The notes: generated from the sequence alone by a model not told the origin. Shown: positions 43,901 through 56,034, counted from the first letter of the stretch. The stretch is DNA of 64,000 nt from Chromatiales bacterium (GCA_002688175.1 NZCC01000068.1:1-64000), one strand, 5' to 3'. Translations and numbers: made by a program.

Positions 43901-44411
43901 CAAGTCCTGTGCGGCGGCTGGTCTGTTTGCCAATTTACGCAAACGGGGTGGTCGGGTGACATTTGATCTGGATGACGGCACGAGCCAGATCGAGGTTACC
44001 TTGTTTCAGGATGCGTATGAGCGATTCCGTCACATGCTGACGGCGCATGCAATTATCGTCGTATCCGGCAAGTTGCGGTTTGATGATTTTATTGATGACT
44101 GGCGATTGACTGCGAGTGATATCAGTGACATCGACAAGTTGATTGAGCAGCACGCTACGAATCTTGTGATTCAATGGCAACCCGGTGGCAACGGCAGTCT
44201 CAATGCAGATCGTCTGAAACAGGTCCTCGAGCCTTATCGACCCGGGTCCTGTGATATCAGCCTGTTCTTCCGTCGTGATAATGCGCAGGCACGAGTTCGC
44301 CTGGGCGACGAGTGGTCTGTGCGGCCAAGTCGTGAGCTTCGTGAACGTCTGGCGGAGATTGTCGGTAGCAATGGTTTCCGGTTTATATACAAGAATGCTT
44401 TATCCGCCTGA
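40935..44411 (+). CDS. dnaE: DNA polymerase III alpha subunit
   Basis: The replicative polymerase, 1158 residues, close to the 1160 of E. coli. The PHP domain comes first ([18 protein letters not shown]). The C-family polymerase core carries [14 protein letters not shown] near residue 355 and the catalytic MPDFDIDF near residue 395. [18 protein letters not shown] near residue 750 lies in the fingers. A helix-hairpin-helix and an OB-fold domain (about 960-1060) end the chain. It is overlapped at the start by rnhB. Confidence 0.97.
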   Translation: MTPSFVHLHLHTEFSIVDSVLRVKDLMAATAKAEMPAVALTDQNNLFALVKFYRAAHKAGLKPIIGAEVWFRVHSEDEPSRLILLCRNNQGYKSLSRLLTRAFLEGLQDGVPVISRDWLETGVTDGLMALSGGREGYIGKLLLAGQLELAGSVLNELRELFAGDFFIELQRTGRQYEQEYLAAAVELAATNGCPVVATNDVRFLRPEDFEAHEARVCIQQGCVLDDPNRPRDYTEQQYLRSPDEMAELFADLPEALANSVEIAKRCNAELSLGKSFLPEYEVPDGLTIDLFLEQEARQGLIWRLQLSDFDAAPAIYRERMKVELDVITKMGFPGYFLIVADFIRWSRENAIPVGPGRGSGAGSLVAWVLRITELDPIKHELLFERFLNPERVSMPDFDIDFCMEGRDKVIDYVSERYGRTRVSQIITYGTMAAKAVVRDVARILGQPYGFGDRIAKLIPFEIGITLEKAISQEKELKDLYANDDDVRTAIDLAMQIEGLVRNAGKHAGGVVIAPTTITDFTPLFRVEGESVTVTQFDKDDVDAVGLVKFDFLGLRTLTIIDHAVRTINKQCVGPDEQIDIATIPMDDKATYDLLSACNTTAVFQLESRGMRDLVKRLRPDQFDDIVALVALFRPGPLQSGMVDDFINRKHGESDQPIDYFHPDLEPVLESTYGVILYQEQVMQIAQRLSGFSLGGADILRRAMGKKKPEEMARLRSSFVDGAAGRDVDRRLAGRIFDLVEKFAGYGFNKSHSAAYALLAYQTAWLKAHYPAAFMAAVLSSEKDATDKLVILKEDCRLNNLDLMPPDINDSGYQFSIRGNSAIRYGLGAVKGLGHSAIEKIITAREAEPFHDLDDFCLRVISHKVSRRAVEALIKTGAMDELGPNRPSLLARVPAAIGAAEQAARLRDSGQVDLFGSGSSSATQATPVKALPDWGFRQQLVAERDSLGLYMSGHPFDEYRHDGPFVSSGTISCLKSTRPVAKGDKPWTGGKSCAAAGLFANLRKRGGRVTFDLDDGTSQIEVTLFQDAYERFRHMLTAHAIIVVSGKLRFDDFIDDWRLTASDISDIDKLIEQHATNLVIQWQPGGNGSLNADRLKQVLEPYRPGSCDISLFFRRDNAQARVRLGDEWSVRPSRELRERLAEIVGSNGFRFIYKNALSA

Positions 44412-44455
44412 ATCACTCTTGTAACGTATCGCGACAGCGTTTAGGGTTTCATTCT

Positions 44456-45415
44456 ATGGATCTGAAGTTTCTTGAATTTGAACAGCCGATCGCCGAACTG
44501 GAAGCGAAGATCGATGAATTGCGTTTCGTTGGAGACGATTCTGAAGTCAATATCAATGATGAGATTACCCGCCTCAAGGCCAAGAGCAAGACGCTGACGA
44601 AATCCATTTTCGCAAATCTGACCCCATGGCAGATTGCCCAGGTAGCGCGTCACCCGTTGCGGCCCTATACAAATGATTACATCGCGGCGATCAGCCCGGA
44701 TTTTCAGGAACTGCATGGTGACCGGATGTATGCCGATGATCTGGCGATTGTCGGCGGACTTGGCCGGCTTGATGGTAAAGCGGTTATTTTCATTGGCAAC
44801 CAGAAGGGACGTAATACGAAGTCCCGCGTGCTGCGTAATTACGGCATGGCTAAACCCGAAGGTTATCGCAAGGCTCGCCGGCTCATGGAGATGGCCGAGC
44901 GGTTTCACTTGCCGGTCATTACCTTCATAGATACGCCGGGAGCTTATCCTGGTATTGGCGCCGAGGAACGCGGGCAAAGCGAAGCGATTGCGCAAAACAT
45001 GTTCACCATGTCGCGCCTGAAAACACCGATTATCAGCGCCGTTGTCGGTGAGGGCGGTTCCGGCGGGGCGCTGGCCATCGGTGTGGCTGATCGGATTCTG
45101 ATGCTCGAGTACGCGATCTATGCGGTTATTTCGCCGGAAGGTTGTGCGAGTATTCTGTGGAAAAGTGCCGAGAAGGCTTCAGCAGCCGCCGATGAGATGG
45201 GTATAACAGCTGACCGGTTGTTTGAACTTGGTCTGGTTGATGAAATTATCCCGGAACCGCTTGGCAGCGCGCATCGTGATCCGGAGGCGACCGCACAGAC
45301 TTTGCAGAATGCGTTGTCGACACACCTGAATGAACTCGAAGCGCTCGATAGTGAAGAATTGCTGTCACAGCGTGCAGCCCGGCTCGAGGCTCTGGGTGTT
45401 TTCAAGGAATCCTGA
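44456..45415 (+). CDS. accA: Acetyl-CoA carboxylase carboxyltransferase subunit alpha
   Basis: A protein of 319 residues, the usual length, forming with AccD the carboxyltransferase that makes malonyl-CoA for fatty acid synthesis. Family features are [21 protein letters not shown] coiled start, [17 protein letters not shown] near residue 140, [20 protein letters not shown] near residue 159 and [16 protein letters not shown] near residue 198. It follows dnaE after 44 bases, as in other gammaproteobacteria. Confidence 0.97.
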   Translation: MDLKFLEFEQPIAELEAKIDELRFVGDDSEVNINDEITRLKAKSKTLTKSIFANLTPWQIAQVARHPLRPYTNDYIAAISPDFQELHGDRMYADDLAIVGGLGRLDGKAVIFIGNQKGRNTKSRVLRNYGMAKPEGYRKARRLMEMAERFHLPVITFIDTPGAYPGIGAEERGQSEAIAQNMFTMSRLKTPIISAVVGEGGSGGALAIGVADRILMLEYAIYAVISPEGCASILWKSAEKASAAADEMGITADRLFELGLVDEIIPEPLGSAHRDPEATAQTLQNALSTHLNELEALDSEELLSQRAARLEALGVFKES

Positions 45416-45447
45416 CGCCGCGGTGCGTTGGCCCCAGGGTGCCGGCG

Positions 45448-46779
45448 ATGAAAACGATGCTTGATATTCTGCGGCAACAACTGCATGAAGACCTGATTAC
45501 CGGGTCCGAGTGGTGTGTTGCGCTAAGTGGTGGCGTTGATTCGACGGTCTTGCTGCATGCCATCGTGCGCCTCGGGCAGGAATTTCCTGGCAATTCCATC
45601 CGTGCCGTTCATGTTAATCATCACCTGCACGTCGAAGCTGATGACTGGGTAGTGGTCTGTCAGTCGCTCTGTCTTGCGCTCGGCGTACCGCTGACCTGTT
45701 GCGACGTTACGGTCGAGAGGGCGAGTGATGATGGTATGGAAGCCGCTGCCCGCACGGTGCGTTATGGCGCATTAACCGGCTTGCTGGGTCACGGCGAGAT
45801 CCTGCTGACTGCCCATCATCGTGATGACCAGGTTGAAACATTATTGCTCCGCCTGTTACGTGGCGCCGGTCCGCACGGACTGGCCAGCATTGAACTGCGT
45901 CGGCCATGTGGTCAGGGCTGGTTGTTACGACCATTACTCGATGTCGGGCGTGATGCGCTTGAGGCCTATGCCCGGGCGCAAAGCCTGACGTGGATCGAAG
46001 ATCCGGCAAATACCGACACGACCTTTGATCGAAATTTTTTACGCCACCGGGTTTTGCCAATATTGCGCGAGCACTGGCCCGGTCTCGGTGAAACGATTCC
46101 ACGAGCGGCGCGGCTTTGTGGCGAGGCTGCGCGGATTCTAGATGATCAGGCTGAACGTGATGCAGCCGGCAGTGGGGTCGATGAGTCGCTCTCGATTAGC
46201 ATACTCAGGGGGTTACCCCCGGCGCGACGCCATAACGTCGTCCGGCATTGGGTACGGCAGCGTGGATTGGCGCCACCAGCCGAAGCCAGATTGCGTGATG
46301 GTCTGCAGCAGTTGCTGACTGCCGGTCCCGATCGGATGCCGCTACTCAAATGGGGTGGGGCGCAGATGCGCCGATATCGTGATCGTTTGTACCTGTTGGA
46401 GTTTGATCCGGATCCGGCGGGGGCAGCGTTGCCGGATACCTATGATTGGGACGGCCGGGGACGTATTGATCTGGGTCCCTTGCGTGGGGGATTGCAGTTC
46501 GTGCGCTACGATGGGGCGGATATCGACCTGCCGGGAGACTGGGTGGTTCGTTTTCGGACCGGTGGTGAACGTTTTGAATCCGGGGGGCAGCACAAGTCAG
46601 TCAAGAATTTATTCCAGGAGCAGGGTGTCGTACCCTGGATGCGTGGCCACGTTCCACTTCTCTATCGAACCGGTGGCCTCGTTGCTGTGGGCGACCTGTG
46701 GCAGGTTGATGACATGGGTGGGGAAGGTGCGGGAAAGGGTACGCAGGTGGTCTGGAATGGCCGGGTGGATGCACCGTGA
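45448..46779 (+). CDS. tilS: tRNA(Ile)-lysidine synthase
   Basis: An N-type ATP pyrophosphatase of 443 residues that converts the wobble C34 of the CAU-anticodon isoleucine tRNA to lysidine. The ATP loop ALSGGVDSTVLLHA is near residue 28, TAHHRDDQVETLLLRLLRG near residue 120 and EDPANTDTTFDRNFLRH near residue 185. A middle helical and a C-terminal tRNA-binding domain (FRTGGERF, VKNLFQEQGVVPWMR) follow. The ATG at 45448 with AGGG eight bases upstream is preferred over a GTG at 45439. Confidence 0.95.
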   Translation: MKTMLDILRQQLHEDLITGSEWCVALSGGVDSTVLLHAIVRLGQEFPGNSIRAVHVNHHLHVEADDWVVVCQSLCLALGVPLTCCDVTVERASDDGMEAAARTVRYGALTGLLGHGEILLTAHHRDDQVETLLLRLLRGAGPHGLASIELRRPCGQGWLLRPLLDVGRDALEAYARAQSLTWIEDPANTDTTFDRNFLRHRVLPILREHWPGLGETIPRAARLCGEAARILDDQAERDAAGSGVDESLSISILRGLPPARRHNVVRHWVRQRGLAPPAEARLRDGLQQLLTAGPDRMPLLKWGGAQMRRYRDRLYLLEFDPDPAGAALPDTYDWDGRGRIDLGPLRGGLQFVRYDGADIDLPGDWVVRFRTGGERFESGGQHKSVKNLFQEQGVVPWMRGHVPLLYRTGGLVAVGDLWQVDDMGGEGAGKGTQVVWNGRVDAP

Positions 46780-46964
46780 TACCCGCCTGATTATGGATTT
46801 TGCATTGTCGTGGTAAGGGCGATCTGGTAACTTGGAGTACCGTGTCGATCCTTCCTGATTTCAGCAGAATTTGTGCGATTGCTGCAGGTAACACTGTACG
46901 ATCTGATCTTCACCATTTTTCCGTACATTCCTTTGTCATTAGCGATTGGATTAACCTGGGATAG

Positions 46965-49444
<2,480 letters not shown>

Positions 49445-49489
49445 ACCAGGACTAATCCTGGATTGAGCGACAGGGAGTAAGCTTCGATT

Positions 49490-50770
49490 ATGAGTGCAAT
49501 TGCAAAAATTCTGGGCCGGGAAATTATTGATTCCCGTGGTAATCCGACTATTGAGGCAGATGTTGAGTTTGCCAGCGGGGCGTTCGGTCGTGCCGCCGTG
49601 CCTTCCGGTGCCTCAACGGGTTCGCGTGAGGCTGTGGAACTTCGCGATGGTGACAAGAATCGTTACCAGGGCAAGGGTGTGCTGCGTGCTGTAGCCAATG
49701 TGAACGGCGAGATCAGCGCTGCACTGGTTGGTCAGGATGGACTGGATCAGGCTGCGGTCGATGCTGCCTTGATAGAACTGGATGGTACGGCCAACAAGGG
49801 TCGACTCGGTGCGAATGCGACGCTGGCTGCATCCCTTGCTATTGCAAAGGCGTCAGCCGCTGAGCAACAGTTGCCCTTGTTCCAGTCGTTGCCGGGCGAT
49901 GCCGCATCTATGCCAGTACCGATGATGAATATTATCAACGGTGGTGCGCATGCGGATAACAGTGTCGATATACAGGAATTTATGATCCTGCCGGTTGGTG
50001 CCGAATCATTCAGCGACGCGTTGCACAACGGCACTGAAGTATTTCACGCACTCAAGTCTGTCTTGAAAAGCCGGGGTCTGAATACCGCAGTTGGCGATGA
50101 AGGCGGTTTTGCACCGGACCTGCCATCCAATGCGGCTGCACTCGAAGTTATCCTGACAGCAATTGATACGGTCGGCTTGCAAGCAGGTCGCGATATTTAT
50201 CTGGGCCTTGATGTCGCAAGTTCCGAATTTTATTCAGAGGGCCAGTACAACCTCGAATCTGAAGGCAAGAGTTTCGATGCGGCTGGTTTTGCCGATTATT
50301 TGTCCGGCCTGGTCGATGCTTTCCCGATCATCTCGGTTGAAGACGGAATGGATGAGAGGGACTGGGACGGCTGGGGTCTGCTCAGCGAGAAACTTGCCGG
50401 CCGGGTGCAGTTGGTCGGTGATGATCTGTTCGTGACCAATACAGCTATCCTGGCAAAAGGTATCGAGAAGAAGATCGCCAATTCGATTTTGATCAAGCCA
50501 AACCAGATTGGAACCCTGACGGAGACTCTTGAGGCGATCAATATGGCGGATAAGGCAGACTATTCAGCTATCGTTTCGCATCGTTCCGGGGAGACGTGCG
50601 ATGCGACGATTGCCGATATTGCGGTTGGTACCACTGCATCGCAGATCAAGACCGGTTCCTTGTGTCGCTCGGATCGGATGTCGAAGTACAACCAGCTGTT
50701 GCGCATTGAGGAGATACTTGGTTCAGCCGCACGTTACCCGGGCGCCGCTGCATTTCCCATTTCGCTATGA
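49490..50770 (+). CDS. eno: Enolase
   Basis: A protein of 426 residues that interconverts 2-phosphoglycerate and phosphoenolpyruvate in glycolysis. The conserved [19 protein letters not shown] start, [14 protein letters not shown], the metal-ligand [14 protein letters not shown] near residue 285, the catalytic-lysine region [13 protein letters not shown] and SHRSGET near residue 364 are present. GGGAG-type ribosome-binding sequence lies upstream. The stop overlaps ftsB as ATGA. Confidence 0.97.
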   Translation: MSAIAKILGREIIDSRGNPTIEADVEFASGAFGRAAVPSGASTGSREAVELRDGDKNRYQGKGVLRAVANVNGEISAALVGQDGLDQAAVDAALIELDGTANKGRLGANATLAASLAIAKASAAEQQLPLFQSLPGDAASMPVPMMNIINGGAHADNSVDIQEFMILPVGAESFSDALHNGTEVFHALKSVLKSRGLNTAVGDEGGFAPDLPSNAAALEVILTAIDTVGLQAGRDIYLGLDVASSEFYSEGQYNLESEGKSFDAAGFADYLSGLVDAFPIISVEDGMDERDWDGWGLLSEKLAGRVQLVGDDLFVTNTAILAKGIEKKIANSILIKPNQIGTLTETLEAINMADKADYSAIVSHRSGETCDATIADIAVGTTASQIKTGSLCRSDRMSKYNQLLRIEEILGSAARYPGAAAFPISL

Positions 50771-51102
50771 AAGAAAGGTTAAGGAAATCAGTTGCTTTCA
50801 GGTTGATTGTCGGTAGCTTGCTGTGCCTGGTGCTGGTGTTACAGGCCAGGCTATGGATCTCCAATGGTGGGTTTTCAGAAGTCAGCCGGTTGCATACCCA
50901 GGTTGAACTGCAGACCCATGAAAACGAACAACTGGCTGAACGTAACGAACGGTTGACGGCGGAAGTTGAAGATCTGCAGCGAGGTTTTGGAGCTGTTGAA
51001 GAACGGGCGCGTAGCGATCTTGGCTTGATTGGTGAGGATGAGACGTTTTATGTCTTTTCTGAAGAGCGGGGGGGCGGTGAGGCTGTCAAGACTGCCAAGT
51101 GA
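50767..51102 (+). CDS. ftsB: Cell division protein FtsB
   Basis: A bitopic inner-membrane protein of 111 residues that joins FtsL and FtsQ at the division site. It has a short basic N-terminus, one hydrophobic segment ([19 protein letters not shown], about 13-31) and a coiled coil (about 35-75). A conserved [19 protein letters not shown] block follows. It is translationally coupled to eno. In many gammaproteobacteria ispD follows; here a large palindrome does. Confidence 0.93.
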   Translation: MKERLRKSVAFRLIVGSLLCLVLVLQARLWISNGGFSEVSRLHTQVELQTHENEQLAERNERLTAEVEDLQRGFGAVEERARSDLGLIGEDETFYVFSEERGGGEAVKTAK

Positions 51103-51156
51103 TGGGGCTGGGTTATTTTCAGGTCAGTTTCTCAGTCTGTTGGCTTTTCCCTGAGC

Positions 51157-51238
51157 GGCCTTTTTCCGCCCGGTATGTTTCCGAAACGCCGCAGGAGCGG
51201 CTTTAAGGTTTCGGAAACATACCGGGCGGAAAAAGGCC
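51157..51238. repeat. Perfect 31-bp inverted repeat with nested hairpin
   Basis: The left arm (51157-51187) and right arm (51208-51238) are exact reverse complements over 31 bp, beginning GGCCTTTTTCC and ending GGAAAAAGGCC. The 20-base centre contains a second hairpin, GCCGC-AGGA-GCGGC (51188-51201). A GCAGGAGCGGCTT string in the centre resembles the core of gammaproteobacterial REP elements. The first base pair outside the arms does not match. No U tract follows on either strand, and no target-site duplication is evident. Confidence 0.92.
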
Positions 51239-51322
51239 TCGACACTATTGTAGCTTGGCAATGGATGTTGCTCTGATGTTCCGCTTGGATAATCAAGTGG
51301 TGTCGGCTATGAGTCCACGATT

Positions 51323-52354
51323 ATGAATTGCTCCGACGAGGCATTGCGTCTTCGCCGGGGCGCCGATCTGAATGCATTGCCGCGCATAATGGGGCTGCCG
51401 GTAACAACGGGCATCATCCGTACTGAACCGGCCGACTTCATTGTTCGGGAGTCGCTGGCTTTCGAATTGACGGGTGCGGGTGAGCACCTGTATTTGCTGG
51501 TGCGCAAGACCGGCCAGAACACTCGTTGGGTAGCCAAACAACTCGCACAGACCATCAACCTGTCATATCGTGCGGTTGGTTATGCAGGTTTGAAAGATCG
51601 GCATGCCATCACCGAGCAATGGTTTAGTTTGCATCTGCCGGGTTGCGAGGATCCTGATCCTGAAGTGTTTGCAATCGATGGTGTTGAGGTGCTCGAGCAG
51701 CGCCGGCATGTGGGTAAACTGCGTGTAGGGGCGCTGCGCGGCAATCAGTTTCGAATCGTCATTCGCAATCTGGACGGAGATTGTGTCGAACTTGAACGAC
51801 GGCTAAGTGTATTACGTGACGGTCTTCTGCCAAATTATTTTGGTGCGCAGCGTTTCGGTCGTGGCGCTGGTAATCTTGGCTTATTCGGAGATCTTGAGCG
51901 ACCGGCCAAACTGAAGCGGGAGTCACGATCGTTTGCATTGTCGGCGCTGCGTTCGGCATTGTTCAATAATTATCTTGCCCAGCGTATTTCGGATGGTTCG
52001 GCAGCAACGGCTTTGCCCGGGGAGATTGTCTACGACGAAGTTGAGCGCACCTTTCGCCATGAGCCGGATGTACGTGGGCAATCATTGCAACCGACCGGGT
52101 TGCTGTGGGGGGCAGGTGAAAATCGTGCGACTGACAAAGCGTTAGAGTGTGAGCGGTCATTTTTTACCCAATATCCGGCAACAATAAAACTGCTCGAGAG
52201 CCAGGATCTGCGAATGATGCGCCGACCGCTGCTGATCAGGCCCCGAGAGCTCGAGTGGCAGGTGGATGATCAACAAATGATCGTGAGCTTTACGTTGGCA
52301 CGCGGACAGTTTGCGACCGCCTTGTTGCGTGAATTCGTGACGTGGCCTGAGTAG
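51323..52354 (+). CDS. truD: tRNA pseudouridine(13) synthase
   Basis: A protein of 343 residues that makes pseudouridine 13 in tRNA-Glu. The family signature with the catalytic Asp, VGYAGLKDRHAITEQWFS, is near residue 90. NYFGAQRFGRGAGNL near residue 171, containing a conserved Arg and Gly run, and a C-terminal FTLARGQFATALLREF are also present. In relatives ispF or surE adjoins truD; here it starts 85 bases after the large palindrome. Confidence 0.94.
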   Translation: MNCSDEALRLRRGADLNALPRIMGLPVTTGIIRTEPADFIVRESLAFELTGAGEHLYLLVRKTGQNTRWVAKQLAQTINLSYRAVGYAGLKDRHAITEQWFSLHLPGCEDPDPEVFAIDGVEVLEQRRHVGKLRVGALRGNQFRIVIRNLDGDCVELERRLSVLRDGLLPNYFGAQRFGRGAGNLGLFGDLERPAKLKRESRSFALSALRSALFNNYLAQRISDGSAATALPGEIVYDEVERTFRHEPDVRGQSLQPTGLLWGAGENRATDKALECERSFFTQYPATIKLLESQDLRMMRRPLLIRPRELEWQVDDQQMIVSFTLARGQFATALLREFVTWPE

Positions 52355-52431
52355 CGAGGAATTCATATAATCCACATGAGAGTCAGTCTATTGGATCGAG
52401 ACAGCTCATCAGTTTGTTTGGGAGTGCAACC

Positions 52432-52647
52432 ATGAAAATTTCATTAAATGTTGGTAGTGCAGATCGATTGATAAGGGTTGTCATCGGAGGCGCGCTGATC
52501 TGGATGGCTTTTTCCTCAGTGCTCACGGGTAAAGTGGCAATGACCGCATATATCATTGGCTCTGTTGGAATATTTACCGGCCTCGTGCGATTTTGTCCCG
52601 CCTATGTCTTGATTGGTGTTAATACTGGTCTGGACAAGCAGGAGTAG
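52432..52647 (+). CDS. YgaP-type small inner-membrane protein (DUF2892)
   Basis: A protein of 71 residues with two hydrophobic helices. The DUF2892 pattern is clear: NVGSADRLIRVVIGGALI, then a second helix, then a C-terminal FCPAYVLIGVNTG in which the cysteine is conserved. The domain also forms the membrane anchor of the rhodanese YgaP, but here it stands alone. A GGGAG sequence lies about eight bases before the ATG at 52432. Function unknown. Confidence 0.85.
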   Translation: MKISLNVGSADRLIRVVIGGALIWMAFSSVLTGKVAMTAYIIGSVGIFTGLVRFCPAYVLIGVNTGLDKQE

Positions 52648-52677
52648 TTGTATTGGCCTATATCTAGGATCCTAATC

Positions 52678-53427
52678 ATGCTGGAAATCATTTCGCATGG
52701 CGATATAACCGAGTTGCGGATGAATCGGACGCCGGCCAATGCGTTGAATCATGATTTGCTTGAAGCAATCCTGGCCGGTTACGCTGAAGCGCTGGATGCA
52801 GGTGCACGTGGCCTGATCCTTTCAGGTCAGCCCGGCATGTTCTGTGCCGGTATCGATGTGCCTGAGTTGCTCGGTCAGTCACGTAGTGAAATTCAGCGCT
52901 TCTGGTCATTATTATTCCGGACGGGCCACACACTGGCGGCCTGTCCGGTGCCTGTCGTAGCGGCGCTGGCCGGTCATAGTCCGGCCGGTGGCGCTGTATT
53001 AGCGGCACACTGTGATTACCGGATTGCTGCAGACGGTACGTTCAAGATCGGTTTTAATGAAGTGCAGGTCGGCTTGCCATTGCCGGCATCGATTCTGTAT
53101 CTATTCAAGGATCTGGTGGGTACCCGGCTGGCGCGACTGGGTGGTATGCAGGGGCAGCTGATGCTGATGGCTTCTGCACTGGAAATTGGTCTGGTTGATG
53201 AACTCGTACCACCGGATGTGCTGGAGGAAAGGACCCTGGAATTCCTCCGTGATCTGCTCGCGTTACCGACCGTTGCTATGAATACGACGCGAATGAGCGG
53301 TAAACAGGAATTGCTCAAGGTGCTAAGTACGTCTGATGATGTCGATAAAACGACCGCGGCCTGGTTTACTGATGAGACGCAGTCGGCTATGAAACGGCTT
53401 GTTGAGAGCCTGAATAAGAGCAAGTAA
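52678..53427 (+). CDS. Enoyl-CoA hydratase/isomerase family protein
   Basis: A crotonase-fold protein of 249 residues. LILSGQPGMFCAGIDV near residue 48 and VPVVAALAGHSPAGGAVLAAHCD near residue 92 form the oxyanion-hole and CoA-binding regions. The usual general-base glutamates are not obvious: GGAVL takes the place of GGGxEL, and LPASILYLF follows the loop. It may therefore act as a delta3-delta2 isomerase or hydrolase-like member rather than a true hydratase. The ATG at 52678 has AGGAT upstream. It is an uncommon neighbour of truD and surE. Confidence 0.85.
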   Translation: MLEIISHGDITELRMNRTPANALNHDLLEAILAGYAEALDAGARGLILSGQPGMFCAGIDVPELLGQSRSEIQRFWSLLFRTGHTLAACPVPVVAALAGHSPAGGAVLAAHCDYRIAADGTFKIGFNEVQVGLPLPASILYLFKDLVGTRLARLGGMQGQLMLMASALEIGLVDELVPPDVLEERTLEFLRDLLALPTVAMNTTRMSGKQELLKVLSTSDDVDKTTAAWFTDETQSAMKRLVESLNKSK

Positions 53428-53466
53428 TAACTTTAATATAATTTATTATCTTATTGTTATTACTTG
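53421..53466. terminator. Possible bidirectional terminator between convergent genes
   Basis: CAAGTAATAAC (53421-53431) and GTTATTACTTG (53456-53466) are perfect 11-base inverted repeats around a 24-base AT-only-like loop. They include both stop codons. The stem is AT-rich and the loop long, so its strength as a terminator is doubtful. Confidence 0.3.
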
Positions 53467-54008
53467 TTATATTGCAGTAATACATATACTGCTCCGGTCC
53501 CGCCGTCGCGCGTTTGTGCCGAGCAGAAGGCCGCTACAGAATCCCAGTGGCGCAGCCAGCGATTGATGCCATTTTTAAGTACCGGCCCACGCGGACCGGA
53601 CCCAAGGCCCTTGCCGTGGACAATGCGCACGCAGTGCGAATGATGTGCCAGGGCGTTGCCGATAAACTCTTGTAAGGCCTGGTGGGCGTCTTCGAGGGTC
53701 ATGCCGTGCAGGTCGATCTCATCCTGGATTGCATATTGACCACGCCGCAATTGCCGCATGACCTTGCGACTGATATTGGCGCGGGCAAACAGAAGTTCAT
53801 CGCCAATTTCCAGTTCGGCCAGGTCCGGTCCGGCGGTCAGCGATTCTTCGAGAACGGTTCGCTCATCAGCACGACTAAAGCGGGCATTTGGTTTGGGTTG
53901 CGGTGGAAGACGCGCATCCCGCCGGCCTGTTACCGGTTTGACGGGACCAACGGCACTACGGAATAGCGCTGCATCCTCGGTCTTGCTATGTTTATCCTTT
54001 TTACTCAT
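53460..54008 (-). CDS. Smr domain protein
   Basis: A protein of 182 residues. The C-terminal about 85 residues form an Smr domain: [18 protein letters not shown] near residue 100 with the DLHG motif, then [19 protein letters not shown] near residue 130 with the HGKG motif. The N-terminal half is charged and probably disordered. Stand-alone Smr proteins of this SmrA/SmrB type are nicking nucleases; SmrB cuts mRNA at collided ribosomes. ATG 54008 is chosen because MSKKDK is the first good start not overlapping surE. Confidence 0.85.
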   Translation of the reverse strand: MSKKDKHSKTEDAALFRSAVGPVKPVTGRRDARLPPQPKPNARFSRADERTVLEESLTAGPDLAELEIGDELLFARANISRKVMRQLRRGQYAIQDEIDLHGMTLEDAHQALQEFIGNALAHHSHCVRIVHGKGLGSGPRGPVLKNGINRWLRHWDSVAAFCSAQTRDGGTGAVYVLLQYNK

Positions 54009-54025
54009 ACGCGGGAGCCTACGTC

Positions 54026-54769
54026 TTGAGAATACTGCTAAGTAACGACGACGGCTACCAGTCTGACGGGCTCGCGACACTGGCGCTGTCTTTGCGGGAT
54101 CTTGCCGAGCTGGTTATCGTCGCGCCGGACCGGAATCAGAGCGGCGCAAGTCATTCATTGACGCTCGATAAGCCACTGCGCGTGGGAAAGACCCGCAATG
54201 GTATCTATTTTGTGAACGGGACGCCGACCGATTGCGTTCACCTGGCCCTGACCGGGTTGTTCGACGAAGATCCGGATATGGTGGTGGCCGGGATCAACCA
54301 TGGTGCAAATCTGGGCGATGACACCTTGTATTCGGGTACCGTAGCAGCGGCAGCGGAGGGACGCTTTCTGGGTCTGCCGGCTATTGCCGTGTCGCTGGTC
54401 GGTGAAGATCCACATCATTTCGATACCGCCGGTCAGGCAATTAGGGATATCGTGAGCCGACTGGATGATAATCCGTTACCGTCGGATACGACGCTGAACG
54501 TTAATGTTCCGGATGTGCCGTACGACGACTTGCGTGGTTTCAAGGCGACGCGTCTGGGTTATCGTCATCGCGCTGAGCGGGTGGTAGAGTCGCGTGATCC
54601 AAAAGGCCGGTTACTATACTGGGTCGGTCCACCCGGGGGCGGTCAGGATGCCGGCCCGGGTACGGATTTTCACGCGGTCGAGAATGGTTATGTTTCGGTG
54701 ACACCGATGCATTTTGATCTGACCCAGCGTGCGGCACTCGAGCATCTCACGACCTGGTTACAAGTGTGA
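54026..54769 (+). CDS. surE: 5'/3'-nucleotidase SurE
   Basis: A metal-dependent nucleotidase of 247 residues of the stationary-phase survival family. The start [15 protein letters not shown] has the DD metal ligands, followed by [17 protein letters not shown] near residue 31 and [20 protein letters not shown] near residue 88. The start is TTG with GGGAG about nine bases upstream; no ATG precedes it in frame. It heads surE-pcm-yqaA-nlpD, and its start is only 17 bases from that of the divergent Smr gene. Confidence 0.94.
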   Translation: MRILLSNDDGYQSDGLATLALSLRDLAELVIVAPDRNQSGASHSLTLDKPLRVGKTRNGIYFVNGTPTDCVHLALTGLFDEDPDMVVAGINHGANLGDDTLYSGTVAAAAEGRFLGLPAIAVSLVGEDPHHFDTAGQAIRDIVSRLDDNPLPSDTTLNVNVPDVPYDDLRGFKATRLGYRHRAERVVESRDPKGRLLYWVGPPGGGQDAGPGTDFHAVENGYVSVTPMHFDLTQRAALEHLTTWLQV

Positions 54770-55443
54770 ATGACAAGCAGAATATTCAGGGTATCGGCAT
54801 GACGTCGGCCCGCACCCGCGAACGTCTCGTGCAGCGGCTGGCCGGCCACGGCATCAGCAATCTGCAGATACTTGATCGGGTGCGTAGCGTGCCGCGCCAT
54901 TTATTCGTCGATGAAGCCTTGCAGAGTCGCGCTTATGAAGACAGCGCGCTGCCGATCGGTCATGGTCAGACGATTTCACAGCCGTATATCGTTGCCTTGA
55001 TGACCCAGGCGCTACTGGATGGTATTGATCCGTCACAACCTCTGTTGAAGGTTCTGGAGGTCGGTACCGGCTGCGGCTATCAGACAGCGATCCTGTCGCC
55101 GCTGGTGCGGCAGATTTTTTCAATTGAACGAATCCGTGACCTGATGGTGGATACCCGCACCCGTCTGGCTCAGCTTGGTTTTCAGAATATTCGCTTTCGC
55201 CACGGTGATGGCATGCAGGGCTGGCCTGGCCAGGCACCGTTTGATGGCATCCTGGTGGCGGCGGCCCCGGCGGGGATTCCCCAGCAGTTGCTCGATCAGT
55301 TGGCCGTCGGTGGTTGCCTGATCATCCCGGTCGGACCGGCGGGGTGTCAGGAACTCATGCGCGTGACCCGCACCGAGCAGGGTCTGAAGCAGGAGAACCT
55401 GTGCACCGTGTCATTTGTGCCGCTGCTGGAGGGTACCGGGTGA
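54766..55443 (+). CDS. pcm: Protein-L-isoaspartate O-methyltransferase
   Basis: A SAM-dependent enzyme of 225 residues that methylates isoaspartyl residues to start their repair. [13 protein letters not shown] near residue 39, [23 protein letters not shown] near residue 58 and the SAM loop [15 protein letters not shown] near residue 96 match the family. The GTG start overlaps the surE stop. Confidence 0.95.
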   Translation: MNDKQNIQGIGMTSARTRERLVQRLAGHGISNLQILDRVRSVPRHLFVDEALQSRAYEDSALPIGHGQTISQPYIVALMTQALLDGIDPSQPLLKVLEVGTGCGYQTAILSPLVRQIFSIERIRDLMVDTRTRLAQLGFQNIRFRHGDGMQGWPGQAPFDGILVAAAPAGIPQQLLDQLAVGGCLIIPVGPAGCQELMRVTRTEQGLKQENLCTVSFVPLLEGTG

Positions 55444-56021
55444 CGCGACTATTTTCCCGGCTACTCGAACTCGTTCTTAGTTGGTCAAAACATCCTCATG
55501 CCCCGTGGTATCTGGGCGGTCTGAGTTTTGCAGAGTCGTCATTTTTCCCCATTCCGCCCGATGTCATGTTGGCACCGATGGTGCTCGCCAGGCGTGACCG
55601 GGCCTGGCATTACGCATTACTGACCACCGTGATGTCCGTCATCGGTGGATTAGCCGGGTTTCTGATTGGTGCGCTGGCAATCGACTGGGTCATGCCTTGG
55701 TTAGGTAAATTAGGTTATGTAGCGACATTCGAGCGTGCGCAGGACTGGTTTCTTACCTGGGGTTTCTGGGCAATCCTGGCCGCGGGATTTTCGCCGATTC
55801 CGTACAAGATTTTTACGATTGCAGCCGGTGCCATGTCGATGATGCTGATTCCGTTCATGCTCGCGTCGGTGGTCGGCCGCGGTGCACGGTTCTTTCTCGT
55901 CGCCGCATTAATCTACTGGGGAGGTGAACCGTTTGAACGCAATCTCAGGCGCTATGTTGATGTGCTTGGTTGGGCCATCGTCGTGATCATTGTCGTTGCA
56001 ATCATCGTGTTGCGCACTTGA
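55440..56021 (+). CDS. YqaA-type inner-membrane protein (DedA/VTT family)
   Basis: A protein of 193 residues with about four to five hydrophobic segments. The VTT/DedA re-entrant region is seen in FFPIPPDVMLAPMVLARR near residue 38, and the second half-motif in AAGFSPIPYKIFTIAAGA near residue 118. DedA relatives flip undecaprenyl phosphate or phospholipids; YqaA members are uncharacterised. The GTG start overlaps the pcm stop by four bases, so it belongs to the surE operon. Confidence 0.85.
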   Translation: MTRLFSRLLELVLSWSKHPHAPWYLGGLSFAESSFFPIPPDVMLAPMVLARRDRAWHYALLTTVMSVIGGLAGFLIGALAIDWVMPWLGKLGYVATFERAQDWFLTWGFWAILAAGFSPIPYKIFTIAAGAMSMMLIPFMLASVVGRGARFFLVAALIYWGGEPFERNLRRYVDVLGWAIVVIIVVAIIVLRT

Positions 56022-56034
56022 ATGTCGTAATCCG

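Noticed and set aside
40935..44411. Several long antisense and shifted frames inside dnaE
   Set aside because: They are shadows of a highly conserved gene and none carries a domain or a ribosome-binding site.
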